From assembly GCF_012395835.1 (NCBI RefSeq), contig NZ_JAAZSQ010000006.1, positions 20,596-84,595 of the forward strand: a stretch of 64,000 nucleotides of DNA, in the 5' to 3' direction. Positions 44,481-54,280 of this stretch are shown here, one piece after another. Numbering within the stretch: the first letter of the stretch is position 1; every line of letters starts with the position of its first letter. This DNA is from Arthrobacter mobilis. GTDB lineage: Bacteria > Actinomycetota > Actinomycetes > Actinomycetales > Micrococcaceae. The notes beneath the pieces were generated by a model. It saw nothing but the letters and a program-made list of their open reading frames with translations, was not told the DNA's origin and searched no databases. The position numbers and the translations under genes were made by a program.

Positions 44481-44945
44481 CTACCGCGAGGCCTCGGCCT
44501 TGATCTGCGCCAGGGCGTCGTTGAAGCCACCGCTGGTCAGCGACGATCCTGCGACCTTGGAGACCTGAAGCTCGTCCACGCTCCTGCCCACGACCTGCGC
44601 GGCGATGCCGCTGGCGAACTCGCCCTGGAAACGCCGGGTGTTGGGGTTGGAGGGATGCGTCTGCGCCTCGACGGCGGTGACGACGCCGGACTCGAGGGTC
44701 AGCGTGATGCCGATGGTTTCGGTGCCGTTGGGGGACTGGTAGTGCCCGTCCGCCGAATAGGTGCCGTCGGCGTAGGAACCCTCTGCCGCCTGCTGTCCCT
44801 GGGCACCCGTGGCTGCGGCGGTCGGAGCGGAAGCAGCGCTGTCCTGGGCACCGGGCGCGCATCCGGCGGCGCCGAGGAGGGATACCCCCGCGGCAGCGGC
44901 GAACATATAGTTTCCGGTCCTGGTCCTGGCGGTTCCGGGTGTCAC
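44481..44945 (-). CDS. FMN-binding-domain lipoprotein
   Basis: The 154-residue protein has a signal sequence ending in lipobox LLGAAGC, a Gln/Ala/Ser-rich linker, then the FMN_bind domain: YADGTYSADGHYQSPNGTET, ITLTLESGVVTAVEAQTH, and the attachment region KVAGSSLTSGGFNDALAQIK. In classical NqrC/RnfG-type proteins this motif is SGAT-[ST]-TS; here AGSSLTS stands in its place, so a serine would have to take the flavin. The start is GTG at 44945 with AGGAG five bases upstream; an upstream frame to 44984 lacks a start with a binding site. First gene of the operon. Confidence 0.85.
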   Translation of the reverse strand: MTPGTARTRTGNYMFAAAAGVSLLGAAGCAPGAQDSAASAPTAAATGAQGQQAAEGSYADGTYSADGHYQSPNGTETIGITLTLESGVVTAVEAQTHPSNPNTRRFQGEFASGIAAQVVGRSVDELQVSKVAGSSLTSGGFNDALAQIKAEASR

Positions 44946-45135
44946 TGGCACTCCTGATGGTCGGGAAGCGGGCACGTGCACCACTCTACGGCGCGCGGGC
45001 CGTGCCCGGCCTTGTGGTTTCCTGTGGATGGCCTGCCGAGCCGCAGGTTTTTGCCGAAGGAGCCCGGCAGGACGGTTCGGCAGGCGGCCCGCGGGGCGGA
45101 ATCTTTCAGGCTGTGCGGGCCTTTATGCTTAATGG

Positions 45136-46776
45136 GTGACTCCAGAAGAACTCTCCGCTGCCATTACCGCCTGCCTTCAGGACGCCATCGACGCCGGCGA
45201 ATTCGCCGTCGAGATGCCCGGCGAGGTGCGCGTGGAACGTCCGAAGAACCGGGAGCACGGGGACTGGGCCACCAACGTGGCGATGCAGCTGGGCAAGAAG
45301 GCCGGCCTGAACCCCCGCCAGTTTGCCGAAATCCTCAGCGCCCGCCTGGTGCAGATCAGCGGTGTGGCCAAGGTCGAGATTGCCGGTCCCGGGTTCCTGA
45401 ACATCACGGTGGAGGCCGGGGCCGCGGGCTCGCTGGCCCGCAGCATCGTCGAGGCCGGACCCGCCTACGGCACCAACGAGGCGCTGGCCGGGCACGTGAT
45501 CAATATGGAATTCGTCTCCGCCAACCCCACCGGCCCGCTGCACATCGGCCATACCCGCTGGGCGGCCCTCGGGGACGCGATCGCCCGGGTACTGCGCGCC
45601 AGCGGCGCCGAAGTCACTGCCGAGTACTACATCAACGACGCCGGCAAGCAGATGGACAAGTTCGGCGAGTCCGTGCTGGCTGCCATCCACGGGCGGCCGA
45701 CGCCGGAGGGCGGCTACCCGGGCGCCTACATTGCCGACCTCGGCCGCGAGGTGCTGGCCGCCCACCCGGACATCCGCGAACTCACCGACGCCGCGGCCCT
45801 GCCGGTGGTCCGGCACGCGGCCTACGAGGCGCAGATGGAGGACATCCGCAAGACGCTGCACGAATTCGGCGTGCACTTCGACGTCTACTTCTCCGAGCAG
45901 CAGCTGCACAGCACCGGCGCCATCCAGGCCGCCGTCGAACGCCTGCGGGCCCAGGGCCACATCTTCGACGAGGACGGCGCCGTCTGGCTGCGCACCACGG
46001 ACTTCGGCGACGACAAGGACCGGGTGCTGATCCGGGCCAACGGCGAGCCCACCTACTTCGCCGCCGATGCCGCCTACTACCTGTCCAAGAAGGACCGCGG
46101 GTTCGAGGAGAAGATCTACCTGCTGGGGGCGGACCACCACGGCTACGTGAACCGCCTGAAGGCCATCGCCGCCTGCGCCGGGGACGATCCGGAGGCGAAC
46201 ATCCAGGTGCTGATCGGCCAGCTGATCTCGGTCAACGGCGCCCGGCTGTCCAAGCGCGCCGGCAACATCATCGAGCTGCGCGACCTGGTCGAATGGCTCG
46301 GCAAGGACGCGCTGCGCTACGCGCTGGCACGCATCCCGGCGGACTCACCGATGGCCATCGATCCGGAGGTGCTGAAGAAGAACAGCAACGACAACCCGGT
46401 CTTCTACGTCCAGTACGCCCATGCCCGCACCTGCGCTGTGGCCCGCAACGCCGTCGCTGCCGGTGTGGACCGCAGCGCCTTCGACGCCTCCCTGCTGGAC
46501 CATGCGACCGAAAACGAGCTGCTGGCCAAGCTGGGCGAGTACCCGTCGGTGGTGGCCACCGCCGCGAAGTTCCGCGAGCCGCACCGGATTGCCCGCCACC
46601 TGGAGGTCATTGCCGGCGCCTACCACCGCTGGTACGACGTCTGCCGCGTGACCCCGATGGGCGAGGAACCGGTCGCAGACGTGAACCGCACCCGCCTGTG
46701 GCTCAATGACGCCACCACCCAGGTGCTGGCCAACGGCCTGGAACTGCTCGGCGTCAGCGCCCCGGAGCGGATGTGA
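45136..46776 (+). CDS. argS: Arginyl-tRNA synthetase
   Basis: This 546-residue class Ia synthetase has the N-terminal Add-1 domain (GDWATNVAMQLGKKAGLNPR), the HIGH-type motif NPTGPLHIGHTRWAALGD, and YYINDAGKQMDKFGESVLA. The KMSKS counterpart is LSKRAGN and the DALR anticodon domain is at the C-terminus (YVQYAHARTCAVARNAVAAG). It charges tRNA-Arg. The start is GTG at 45136, with TATGCT six bases upstream and no Shine-Dalgarno, so it is leaderless. It leads a long plus-strand run: argS-lysA-hom-thrC-thrB. Confidence 0.96.
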   Translation: MTPEELSAAITACLQDAIDAGEFAVEMPGEVRVERPKNREHGDWATNVAMQLGKKAGLNPRQFAEILSARLVQISGVAKVEIAGPGFLNITVEAGAAGSLARSIVEAGPAYGTNEALAGHVINMEFVSANPTGPLHIGHTRWAALGDAIARVLRASGAEVTAEYYINDAGKQMDKFGESVLAAIHGRPTPEGGYPGAYIADLGREVLAAHPDIRELTDAAALPVVRHAAYEAQMEDIRKTLHEFGVHFDVYFSEQQLHSTGAIQAAVERLRAQGHIFDEDGAVWLRTTDFGDDKDRVLIRANGEPTYFAADAAYYLSKKDRGFEEKIYLLGADHHGYVNRLKAIAACAGDDPEANIQVLIGQLISVNGARLSKRAGNIIELRDLVEWLGKDALRYALARIPADSPMAIDPEVLKKNSNDNPVFYVQYAHARTCAVARNAVAAGVDRSAFDASLLDHATENELLAKLGEYPSVVATAAKFREPHRIARHLEVIAGAYHRWYDVCRVTPMGEEPVADVNRTRLWLNDATTQVLANGLELLGVSAPERM

Positions 46777-48239
46777 ACATGACGTCGACCTCTGCCCAGG
46801 CCTCCCCGCTGGCCCCCCGCTGGCTCAGCCGCCCCGACGATGCCAACGCATTGCGCCCGCAGCTGTGGGCGCGGGATGTGGCGCGCACCGACACCGGCGA
46901 ACTCTCGGTCGCCGGTGTCGGTGTCGCGGACCTGAAGGCCCGGTTCGGCACCCCGCTGTTTGTGCTCTCCGAAGCGGACTTCCGCGCCCGGGCCCGCGAA
47001 TTCAAGGACGCCTTCGACGACGCCTTCCGCGGACTGTGCGGGGGAGTGGACGTCTACTACGCCGGCAAGTCCTTCCTGTGCACCGAGGTGGCCCGCTGGG
47101 TGGACCAGGAGGGCCTGCGGCTGGACACCTGCACCGGCGGCGAACTGGCGGTGGCCGCGCGCGCCGGTCTGTCCGGGGACAAGCTCGGGCTGCACGGTAA
47201 CAACAAGTCCGACGCCGAGCTGAACCGTGCCCTGGACATGGGCCTGGGCCGGATCGTGGTGGACAGCCTGGACGAACTGCAGCGCCTGGCGGACCTGGCC
47301 GCCGCCCGGGGCGAACGAGCCAATGTCATGCTGCGGCTGACCCCGGGTGTGCACGCGCACACCCACGAGTTCATTGCCACGGCCCACGAGGACCAGAAGT
47401 TCGGCCTCTCGATGGCCGACGACCCGGCGGACGGCAGCCCGGCCGGCGGGCGGGAAGGCAGCTCCCCGGCCGCCGTGGCCGTGGCCCGGGCGCTGGCCGC
47501 CCCGTCCATCAACCTGCTGGGCCTGCATTGCCACATCGGCTCGCAGATCTTCGAGCCGGAAGGCTTTGCCCTGGCGGCCGAACGGCTGCTGACCTTCCTT
47601 GCCCGGATCCGCCAGGACCACGGCGTGGACCTGCCGGAGCTGGACCTTGGCGGCGGCTACGGCATCGCCTACACCGAAGAGGACACCCCGCGCCCGCCGG
47701 CCGAACTGGCCCAGGCCATGGCCGGCGTCGTCCGCTCGGTCTGCGAACGGCTGGACATCCCCGTCCCGCGGATCTCGATCGAGCCCGGGCGGGCCATCGT
47801 GGGCCCGTCGACGTTCACGCTGTACGAGGCGGGCACCTCCAAGACGGTGAACGTGGACCTCGATGAGGGCGGCACCAGCCCGCGGCGCTACATCTCCGTG
47901 GACGGGGGGATGAGCGACAACGCCCGGCCGGTGCTCTACGACGCCGACTACTCGGCCGTGGTGGCCTCCCGTGTGACGGATGCGGAACCGATTATTTCCC
48001 GCGTGGTTGGCAAACACTGCGAGAGCGGTGACATTGTAGTGCGGGATGTCTATCTGCCCGCGGACGTGTCGGCGGGCGACCTGCTGGCCGTTCCGGCCAC
48101 CGGCGCCTACTGTTGGGCCTTGGCCAGCAACTACAACTACGTCCCCCGGCCGCCGGTGGTTGCCGTCAGGGACGGACAGGCGCGCCTGATCGTCCGCGGC
48201 GAGACCGAAGACGACCTGCTGGCCCGCGACCTGGGCTGA
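46773..48239 (+). CDS. lysA: Diaminopimelate decarboxylase
   Basis: The 488-residue fold-type III PLP enzyme makes L-lysine from meso-diaminopimelate. It has VDVYYAGKSFLCTEVARWVD (PLP lysine), LRLTPGVHAHTHEFIATAHE, LLGLHCHIGSQIFEPEGFAL, LDLGGGYGIAYTEEDTP, ISIEPGRAIVGPSTFTLYEA and GKHCESGDIVVRDVYLP (catalytic Cys). The family core is near 450 residues, and an extra N-terminal stretch is usual in actinobacteria. GTG at 46773 overlaps the argS stop and has GGAG five bases upstream; ATG at 46779 is a less well-spaced alternative. Confidence 0.95.
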   Translation: MNMTSTSAQASPLAPRWLSRPDDANALRPQLWARDVARTDTGELSVAGVGVADLKARFGTPLFVLSEADFRARAREFKDAFDDAFRGLCGGVDVYYAGKSFLCTEVARWVDQEGLRLDTCTGGELAVAARAGLSGDKLGLHGNNKSDAELNRALDMGLGRIVVDSLDELQRLADLAAARGERANVMLRLTPGVHAHTHEFIATAHEDQKFGLSMADDPADGSPAGGREGSSPAAVAVARALAAPSINLLGLHCHIGSQIFEPEGFALAAERLLTFLARIRQDHGVDLPELDLGGGYGIAYTEEDTPRPPAELAQAMAGVVRSVCERLDIPVPRISIEPGRAIVGPSTFTLYEAGTSKTVNVDLDEGGTSPRRYISVDGGMSDNARPVLYDADYSAVVASRVTDAEPIISRVVGKHCESGDIVVRDVYLPADVSAGDLLAVPATGAYCWALASNYNYVPRPPVVAVRDGQARLIVRGETEDDLLARDLG

Positions 48240-48319
48240 CCCTGGCCAGCGCCGAGAGCCCCGACGCGGCGGCGGCGCGATAACTTGTGCAAATTTCACT
48301 GATTGGGAGTTGAAGCGGC

Positions 48320-49642
48320 ATGGACACGCTGAAAGTGGCACTCTTGGGATGCGGCAATGTCGGTTCCCAGGTGGCCCGGATCCTGCTTGAGGACGCGGAC
48401 GACCTCGCGGCCCGGGTCGGCGCGCGGCTGGAGCTGGCGGGCATCGCCGTGCGCAATATCGATTCGCCGCGCGAGGTCGACCTGCCGCGGCACCTGTTCA
48501 CCACCGACGCCGAGACGCTGGTGAAGGGCAAGGACATCGTGATTGAGCTGATGGGCGGGATCGAGCCGGCCCGCAGCCTGATCCTGCGCGCCATCGAAGG
48601 CGGCTCCACGGTGGTGACCGGCAACAAGGCCCTGATCGCCACGCACGGGCAGCAGCTCTACGCGAAGGCGCACGAGGCGGGAGTGCGCCTGGCCTACGAG
48701 GCCGCCGTCGCCGGGGCCATCCCGATCCTGCGCCCGATCCGCGAAAGCCTGTCCGGGGACCGGATCACCCGGGTGCTCGGGATCGTCAACGGCACCACCA
48801 ACTACATCCTGGACCAGATGGACTCCACCGGCGCGCAGTTCGCCGACGCGCTGAAGGCGGCCCAGGCACTCGGCTACGCCGAGGCGGACCCGACCGCCGA
48901 CATCGAGGGTCTGGACGCGGCGGCCAAGGGTGCCATCCTGGCCGGACTGTCCTTCCACACAGACTTCAACCTCGACGATGTCTACTGCGAGGGCATCACC
49001 AAGGTTACCGCCGACGACATCGCCGCCGCCAAGGATGCCTCGATGGTGATCAAGCTGCTGGCCATCGCCGAAAAGCTGATCACCGAGGACGGCACGGAGG
49101 GCATCTCGGTGCGCGTGCACCCGACCCTGCTGCCGCGCACGCATCCGCTGGCCGCTGTGCACGGGGCGTTCAACGCCGTGTTCGTCGAAGCGGACAACGC
49201 CGGGCAGCTCATGTTCTATGGCCAGGGCGCCGGCGGCGCTCCCACCGCCTCGGCGGTGCTGGGGGACGTGGTCAGCGCTGCCCGCGCGCTGGTAGCCGGC
49301 GGCCCCTGGCGCCTGGAGGACACCAAGGCCGAAATCCCGGCGCTGCCGCTCAGCGCCGTGACCACCAGCTACTGCATTGGCCTGGACGTGGCCGACCAGC
49401 CGGGCGTGCTGGCCAGGATCGCGCAGATTTTTGCCAGCCACGGCGTCTCGATCGAAACCATGCGCCAGACCATCCACACCGAGCCCGCCGCCGCGGCCCT
49501 GGCCGCTGAGCGGCCGGCTGCCGAGCTGCGGATCGTGACCCACCGCGGCCCGGAGGCCGCACTGGCGGCCACGGTCGAGGACATCCGCGCGCTCGACGTC
49601 GTCAATTCAGTTATTTCCGTCCTGCGAGTAGAAGGAGTCTAA
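48320..49642 (+). CDS. hom: Homoserine dehydrogenase
   Basis: The 440-residue protein has the NAD(P) fold VALLGCGNVGSQVARILLED, VVTGNKALIATHGQQLYAKA with the catalytic-domain lysine, AYEAAVAGAIPILRPIRESL, GIVNGTTNYILDQM, TADIEGLDAAAKGAILAGLS and a C-terminal ACT domain (IGLDVADQPGVLARIAQIFA, SHGVSIETMRQTIH). The ACT domain is the threonine feedback site. It converts aspartate semialdehyde to homoserine. GGGAG lies nine bases before the ATG. The stop is followed at once by thrC. Confidence 0.96.
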   Translation: MDTLKVALLGCGNVGSQVARILLEDADDLAARVGARLELAGIAVRNIDSPREVDLPRHLFTTDAETLVKGKDIVIELMGGIEPARSLILRAIEGGSTVVTGNKALIATHGQQLYAKAHEAGVRLAYEAAVAGAIPILRPIRESLSGDRITRVLGIVNGTTNYILDQMDSTGAQFADALKAAQALGYAEADPTADIEGLDAAAKGAILAGLSFHTDFNLDDVYCEGITKVTADDIAAAKDASMVIKLLAIAEKLITEDGTEGISVRVHPTLLPRTHPLAAVHGAFNAVFVEADNAGQLMFYGQGAGGAPTASAVLGDVVSAARALVAGGPWRLEDTKAEIPALPLSAVTTSYCIGLDVADQPGVLARIAQIFASHGVSIETMRQTIHTEPAAAALAAERPAAELRIVTHRGPEAALAATVEDIRALDVVNSVISVLRVEGV

Positions 49643-50743
49643 GTGGCTCACCAATGGCGCGGCGTGATCCGCGAGTACGCCGACCGTCTGCCGGTCACCG
49701 CGCAGACCGAGATCATCACCCTGGGTGAGGGCGGTACTCCGCTGGTCCACGCCAAGGCCCTCTCCGAGCTCACCGGTTCGGCGGTCTACCTCAAGGTCGA
49801 GGGGATGAACCCCACCGGCTCCTTCAAGGACCGCGGCATGACCATGGCGATCACCGCCGCCGTCGAGGCCGGCGCCAAGGCGGTGGTCTGCGCTTCCACC
49901 GGAAACACCTCCGCGTCGGCCGCAGCGTACGCCACCCAGGCGGGCCTGAAGTGCGCCGTGCTGGTGCCTGCGGGCAAGATTGCGATGGGCAAGATGAGCC
50001 AGGCCATCGCCCACGGGGCCGAGATCATCCAGATCAACGGCAACTTCGACAACTGCCTCGAGGTGGCGCGCAAGCTCTCCGAGGCCTACCCCGTGTTCCT
50101 GGTCAACTCGGTCAATCCGGCACGCATCCAGGGCCAGAAGACGGCAGCGTTTGAGACCGTGGACTTCCTGGGCGATGCCCCGGACATCCACGTGATGCCG
50201 GTAGGCAACGCCGGGAACATCACGGCGTACTGGAAGGGCTATCAGGAATACGCGGCCGAATATGAGTCCCCGACTGCCGGCACCCTGCCCGCCGTTGCCA
50301 CCAGGACCCCGCAGATGTGGGGCTTCCAGGCCGCCGGAGCCGCACCGCTGGTGCTCGGGCACCCGGTGACCGAGCCGGAAACCATTGCCACCGCGATCCG
50401 GATCGGCAATCCAGCCTCCTGGGAGACCGCCATCGCCGCCCGGGACGAGTCCGGCGGCCTGATCGATGCGGTCACCGACGGCGAAATCCTTGCCGCCCAC
50501 CGCTGGCTGTCCTCGAAGGAAGGCGTCTTCGTCGAGCCCGGCTCGGCCGCCGGCGTGGCGGGTCTGCTCAAGAAGCACGCCGCCGGCGAAGTGCCCGCCG
50601 GCAAGACCATCGTCATCACCGTGACCGGCCATGGGCTGAAGGATCCGCAGTGGGCGCTGCGGACCGAGGACGGGAGCGACGTCTCGCCCATCAAGGTTGA
50701 TTTCGACGTCGTCAGCGTGGCCGCCGCCTTGGGCCTGGAGTAG
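49643..50743 (+). CDS. thrC: Threonine synthase
   Basis: The 366-residue fold-type II PLP enzyme has [20 protein letters not shown] (PLP lysine in SFKDRG), [56 protein letters not shown] and [17 protein letters not shown]. It makes threonine from O-phosphohomoserine. The start GTG at 49643 follows the hom stop directly; GGAG lies within the end of hom. Length is that of the short bacterial class. Confidence 0.96.
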   Translation: MAHQWRGVIREYADRLPVTAQTEIITLGEGGTPLVHAKALSELTGSAVYLKVEGMNPTGSFKDRGMTMAITAAVEAGAKAVVCASTGNTSASAAAYATQAGLKCAVLVPAGKIAMGKMSQAIAHGAEIIQINGNFDNCLEVARKLSEAYPVFLVNSVNPARIQGQKTAAFETVDFLGDAPDIHVMPVGNAGNITAYWKGYQEYAAEYESPTAGTLPAVATRTPQMWGFQAAGAAPLVLGHPVTEPETIATAIRIGNPASWETAIAARDESGGLIDAVTDGEILAAHRWLSSKEGVFVEPGSAAGVAGLLKKHAAGEVPAGKTIVITVTGHGLKDPQWALRTEDGSDVSPIKVDFDVVSVAAALGLE

Positions 50744-50771
50744 GGAAGCCTTGAAGATATTGGAGCGCACC

Positions 50772-51713
50772 GTGGTCAAGGCCGGGCAGCACGTGAGCGT
50801 GCGGGTTCCGGCCACCAGTGCCAATCTCGGTCCGGGATTTGACAGTCTGGGCCTGGCATTGAGCCTCTACGATACGGTCGCGGTGGAAACCACCGATGAC
50901 GGCATCTTCCGGGCACAGGTCGCCGGGGAGGGCGCGTCGGCACTGCCGACGGATGAATCCCACCTGATCATCAGGACGGTGCGCGACACCTTGGAATCGG
51001 CAGGCTTCAGCGCCGCCGGGCTGCGGCTGCGGGCGGAGAACGTGATTCCGCACGGCAGGGGCCTGGGCTCCTCCGCCGCCGCGATTGTCTCGGCGGTGCT
51101 GGCGGCGAACGCGCTGCTGCCGGACGGGGCCCGGCTCGACGATGCGCAGATCCTGCAGCGCTGCTCCGAACTGGAAGGCCACCCGGACAATGTGGCTCCG
51201 GCGCTGGCCGGCCGGCTGGCCATTTCCTGGGCCGAGGACGGCAGGTTCTTCAGCACCGCCGTGGACACCCATCCGGACATTGTCCCGGTGGTGGCCATTC
51301 CCGCCTACGAGCTCTCCACCGAGCTGGCACGGGGCCTGCTGCCGCAGACCGTCCCGCACGACGCCGCCGCAGCCAACTCGGGCCGGGCAGCCCTGCTGGT
51401 GCACGCGCTGACGCACGCTCCTGCGCTGCTGCTGCCCGGTACCGTGGATGCGCTGCACCAGGCCCACCGTGCCCCGGCGATGCAGCCGAGCGCCGACCTG
51501 ATCGAGGCGTTGCGCACCGCAGGGTATGCGGCGGTGGTTTCCGGGGCAGGGCCTACCGTGATGACTCTGGCCCGGGGCGAGGACGAGGCCGCCGCCGTCG
51601 AAGCCCTGATCGCCGGTCATCTGAAGACCTCCCGGGTCCCCGACGGCTGGCATGTGCTGCGGCTCGCAGTGGACACAGAAGGTGCTAAAGTAGGAGTGCA
51701 CCCCCGGAATTAA
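50772..51713 (+). CDS. thrB: Homoserine kinase
   Basis: The GHMP-family kinase of about 313 residues has VPATSANLGPGFDSLGLALS, the ATP loop VIPHGRGLGSSAAAIVSAVL, ELEGHPDNVAPALAGRLAIS and AAVVSGAGPTVMTLARGED. It phosphorylates homoserine for thrC. The start is unsettled: GTG 50772 has GGAG with 6-nt spacing and is used, while TTG 50751 (AGGGA nearby) or TTG 50760 would add a few residues. It ends the threonine cluster; a hairpin CCGGACC/GGTCCGG (51744-51767) follows. Confidence 0.93.
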   Translation: MVKAGQHVSVRVPATSANLGPGFDSLGLALSLYDTVAVETTDDGIFRAQVAGEGASALPTDESHLIIRTVRDTLESAGFSAAGLRLRAENVIPHGRGLGSSAAAIVSAVLAANALLPDGARLDDAQILQRCSELEGHPDNVAPALAGRLAISWAEDGRFFSTAVDTHPDIVPVVAIPAYELSTELARGLLPQTVPHDAAAANSGRAALLVHALTHAPALLLPGTVDALHQAHRAPAMQPSADLIEALRTAGYAAVVSGAGPTVMTLARGEDEAAAVEALIAGHLKTSRVPDGWHVLRLAVDTEGAKVGVHPRN

Positions 51714-52084
51714 CCGGCTAGGGACGCTTCCGATCGACCACATCCGGACCGACCGCCGTTGGTCCGGGTCGGTATTGATTCCCGTCAGTATTGAATGCTC
51801 CTGAGCGGATCATTGTGGCACGTGACGTGGTCAACCCATGTATCGGTGCAGCCTTCCAGGTCCCGCCACGCACTTTGCCGGCGCATATTCAGCTAACGGC
51901 ACAGCGGCGCACCCCCAGCCCGGGTGAATGGGTTCCAGCCAAGGCTATTTCTATTACTCGGCTTTGCCCGGCCCCAGGCTGACGGCAAACCCGAACCCGT
52001 CCGGGCTTCTCATGCACCGGACGGGAGACAGACACCGCGGTCCTGGTCCCATCCGGACCGCCCGACGAGGGGGAAGGAACCTTC
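51714..52084 (+). other. 371-bp leader region of rho
   Basis: No gene is visible. A hairpin CCGGACC/GGTCCGG (51744-51767) may end the thr transcript. A 9-bp hairpin CCCGTCCGG/CCGGACGGG (51997-52026) lies 59 bases before the rho start, and GAGGGGGAAGGAACC supplies the ribosome binding site. Long leaders with C-rich, Rho-sensitive segments are known for autoregulated rho genes; the C-rich stretch at about 51900-51995 could serve this, but this is inference. Confidence 0.55.
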
Positions 52085-54280
52085 GTGACAGAAACCACTG
52101 ACCTGGTCGCAGGTGTGGAACAAAAAGCAGACTCTGCTGCGCCGAAGAGCGCAGGGCTCGCCGGTCTCAAGCTCGCCCAGCTCCAGGTGCTGGCCGGACA
52201 GCTGGGGATCACCGGCGGCTCGCGGATGCGCAAGAGCGACCTTGTCTCCGCGATTTCCGACCACCAGCGGGGCTCCGCGGTAGCGGACCGTCCTGCCCGG
52301 CGCACTGCCAAGGCCGCCCAGCCGTCCGCAGCGGAGCAGGCTCCGGCCGGGCCGGCACAGCCGGAAAAGGCCCCGGAGCAGCCTGAAGCAGCGCAGCCGC
52401 AGCAGGCCCGGGCGGACGAAGCCGCCGAGGCGCCGGCCAAGAAGGCCGGCGGTGACCTGACCAAGGCCGCCGAGCGTGTCAGCCGCACCCGCAGCCGCAG
52501 CCGCCGGGCCACATCGGACGGCACCGTTGCCGCCGCCGAAGCCCAGATCGCAGGTGAGAGCACTCTGCCGGCCGAGGCTGCAGCCCAGGCCGCAGGCCAG
52601 AGCACCCCGCCGGCAGCAGCCGCCGAGGCTCCGGCCGAGACCCGCCCCGAGGCCGAAACCGGCCGGGAGAACCGCCGCGGCCGCGGCCGTTCCCGCCGTG
52701 CCGAGGCCGACGCCGGCAAGGCCGAGGCAGCCGCGGAGGCCCAGGCCGAAGACCGGACCGCAGGTCAGGAAACGGTGCAGGCGGGCAAGGGCGAAGCCGA
52801 GACCGCCACGCAGGCCGAGGTCCGCACCGAAGGCCAGGTCGAGGCCGCCCCGGAGCGCCGCGGCGAGCGCCGCGAACGCAACCGCAACCGCGGTGACCGC
52901 GACGCAGCGCGGGATGCAGGGCGCGAATCCGGCCGGGAGCCGGCCGAGCGTGCCCAGGAGGACGGCGAGGACGGCGGCCGCGGCCGGCGCAACCGCCGGG
53001 AGAGGGACCGCGGGCGCGGCCGCGACGGCGAGTCCGGCAGCCGCTTCCGGGACCGTAACGACCGCCGCCGCGGGCGCAGCCAGGGCGTTGACGTCGAGGA
53101 CACGGAAATCACCGACGACGACGTGCTGCTGCCCGTGGCCGGCATCCTGGACGTGCTGGATAACTACGCCTTCATCCGTACCTCCGGCTACCTGCCCGGT
53201 CCCAACGACGTCTACGTCTCGCTGGCCCAGGTGAAGAAGTACCACCTGCGCAAGGGCGACGCCGTCGTCGGCGCCATCCGCGCCCCGCGCGACGGCGACG
53301 GCGCCAACCAGAACACCCGGCAGAAGTTCAACGCCCTGGTCCGCCTGACCTCGGTCAACGGCAAGCCGGCCGAGGACAACAAGGACCGCGTCGAGTTCAG
53401 CAAGCTCGTGCCGCTGTACCCGTCCCAGCGCCTGCGCCTGGAAACCGAGCCGAAGAAGATCGGCCCCCGCGTCATCGACCTGGTCGCCCCGATCGGCAAG
53501 GGCCAGCGCGGCCTGATCGTGTCCCCGCCCAAGGCAGGCAAGACGCTGATCCTGCAGTCCATCGCCAATGCCATCACCATCAACAACCCCGAGGTCCACC
53601 TCATGATGGTGCTGGTCGACGAGCGTCCGGAAGAAGTCACGGACATGCAGCGCACGGTCAAGGGCGAGGTCATTGCCTCCACCTTCGACCGTCCGGCCGA
53701 CGACCACACCACCGTGGCCGAGCTGGCCATCGAGCGCGCCAAGCGCCTGGTGGAGCTGGGCATGGACGTCGTGGTGCTGCTGGATTCGATGACCCGCCTG
53801 GGCCGTGCCTACAACCTGGCCGCCCCGGCCTCGGGCCGGATCCTCTCCGGTGGTGTGGACTCCTCGGCGCTGTACCCGCCGAAGCGCTTCTTCGGCGCCG
53901 CCCGCAACATCGAGAACGGCGGCTCGCTGACCATCCTGGCCACGGCGCTGGTGGAGACCGGTTCCAAGATGGACGAGGTGATCTTCGAAGAGTTCAAGGG
54001 CACCGGCAATATGGAACTGCGCCTGAGCCGCCAGCTGGCGGACAAGCGCATCTTCCCGGCGGTGGACGTGAACGCTTCCGGTACACGGCGTGAGGAAAAC
54101 CTGCTCTCGCCCGAGGAAGTCAAGATCATGTGGAAGCTGCGCCGGGTGCTGTCCGGACTGGATACCCAGCAGGCGCTGGAGCTGCTCACCGGCAAGATCC
54201 GGGAGACGCAGTCCAACGTCGAGTTCCTGATGCAGGTCCAGAAGACGACGCTGGGCTCGAAGTCCGACGACGACAAGTAG
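52085..54280 (+). CDS. rho: Transcription termination factor Rho with long insertion domain
   Basis: At 731 residues the protein is much longer than E. coli Rho (419). The N-terminal helix bundle (LAGLKLAQLQVLAGQLGITG, MRKSDLVSAISDHQ) is followed by an insertion of about 275 residues (60-335) rich in Ala, Glu, Arg and Gly. The RNA-binding OB fold (VLLPVAGILDVLDNYAFIRT) and ATPase come next, with Walker A VSPPKAGKTLILQSIANA, LMMVLVDERPEEVTDMQR, VVVLLDSMTRLGRAYN (Walker B), SGRILSGGVDSSALYPPKRF and the Q/R-loop regions. Such basic insertions are known in Micrococcus luteus and other actinobacterial Rho proteins and extend RNA binding. The start is GTG at 52085. Confidence 0.96.
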   Translation: MTETTDLVAGVEQKADSAAPKSAGLAGLKLAQLQVLAGQLGITGGSRMRKSDLVSAISDHQRGSAVADRPARRTAKAAQPSAAEQAPAGPAQPEKAPEQPEAAQPQQARADEAAEAPAKKAGGDLTKAAERVSRTRSRSRRATSDGTVAAAEAQIAGESTLPAEAAAQAAGQSTPPAAAAEAPAETRPEAETGRENRRGRGRSRRAEADAGKAEAAAEAQAEDRTAGQETVQAGKGEAETATQAEVRTEGQVEAAPERRGERRERNRNRGDRDAARDAGRESGREPAERAQEDGEDGGRGRRNRRERDRGRGRDGESGSRFRDRNDRRRGRSQGVDVEDTEITDDDVLLPVAGILDVLDNYAFIRTSGYLPGPNDVYVSLAQVKKYHLRKGDAVVGAIRAPRDGDGANQNTRQKFNALVRLTSVNGKPAEDNKDRVEFSKLVPLYPSQRLRLETEPKKIGPRVIDLVAPIGKGQRGLIVSPPKAGKTLILQSIANAITINNPEVHLMMVLVDERPEEVTDMQRTVKGEVIASTFDRPADDHTTVAELAIERAKRLVELGMDVVVLLDSMTRLGRAYNLAAPASGRILSGGVDSSALYPPKRFFGAARNIENGGSLTILATALVETGSKMDEVIFEEFKGTGNMELRLSRQLADKRIFPAVDVNASGTRREENLLSPEEVKIMWKLRRVLSGLDTQQALELLTGKIRETQSNVEFLMQVQKTTLGSKSDDDK

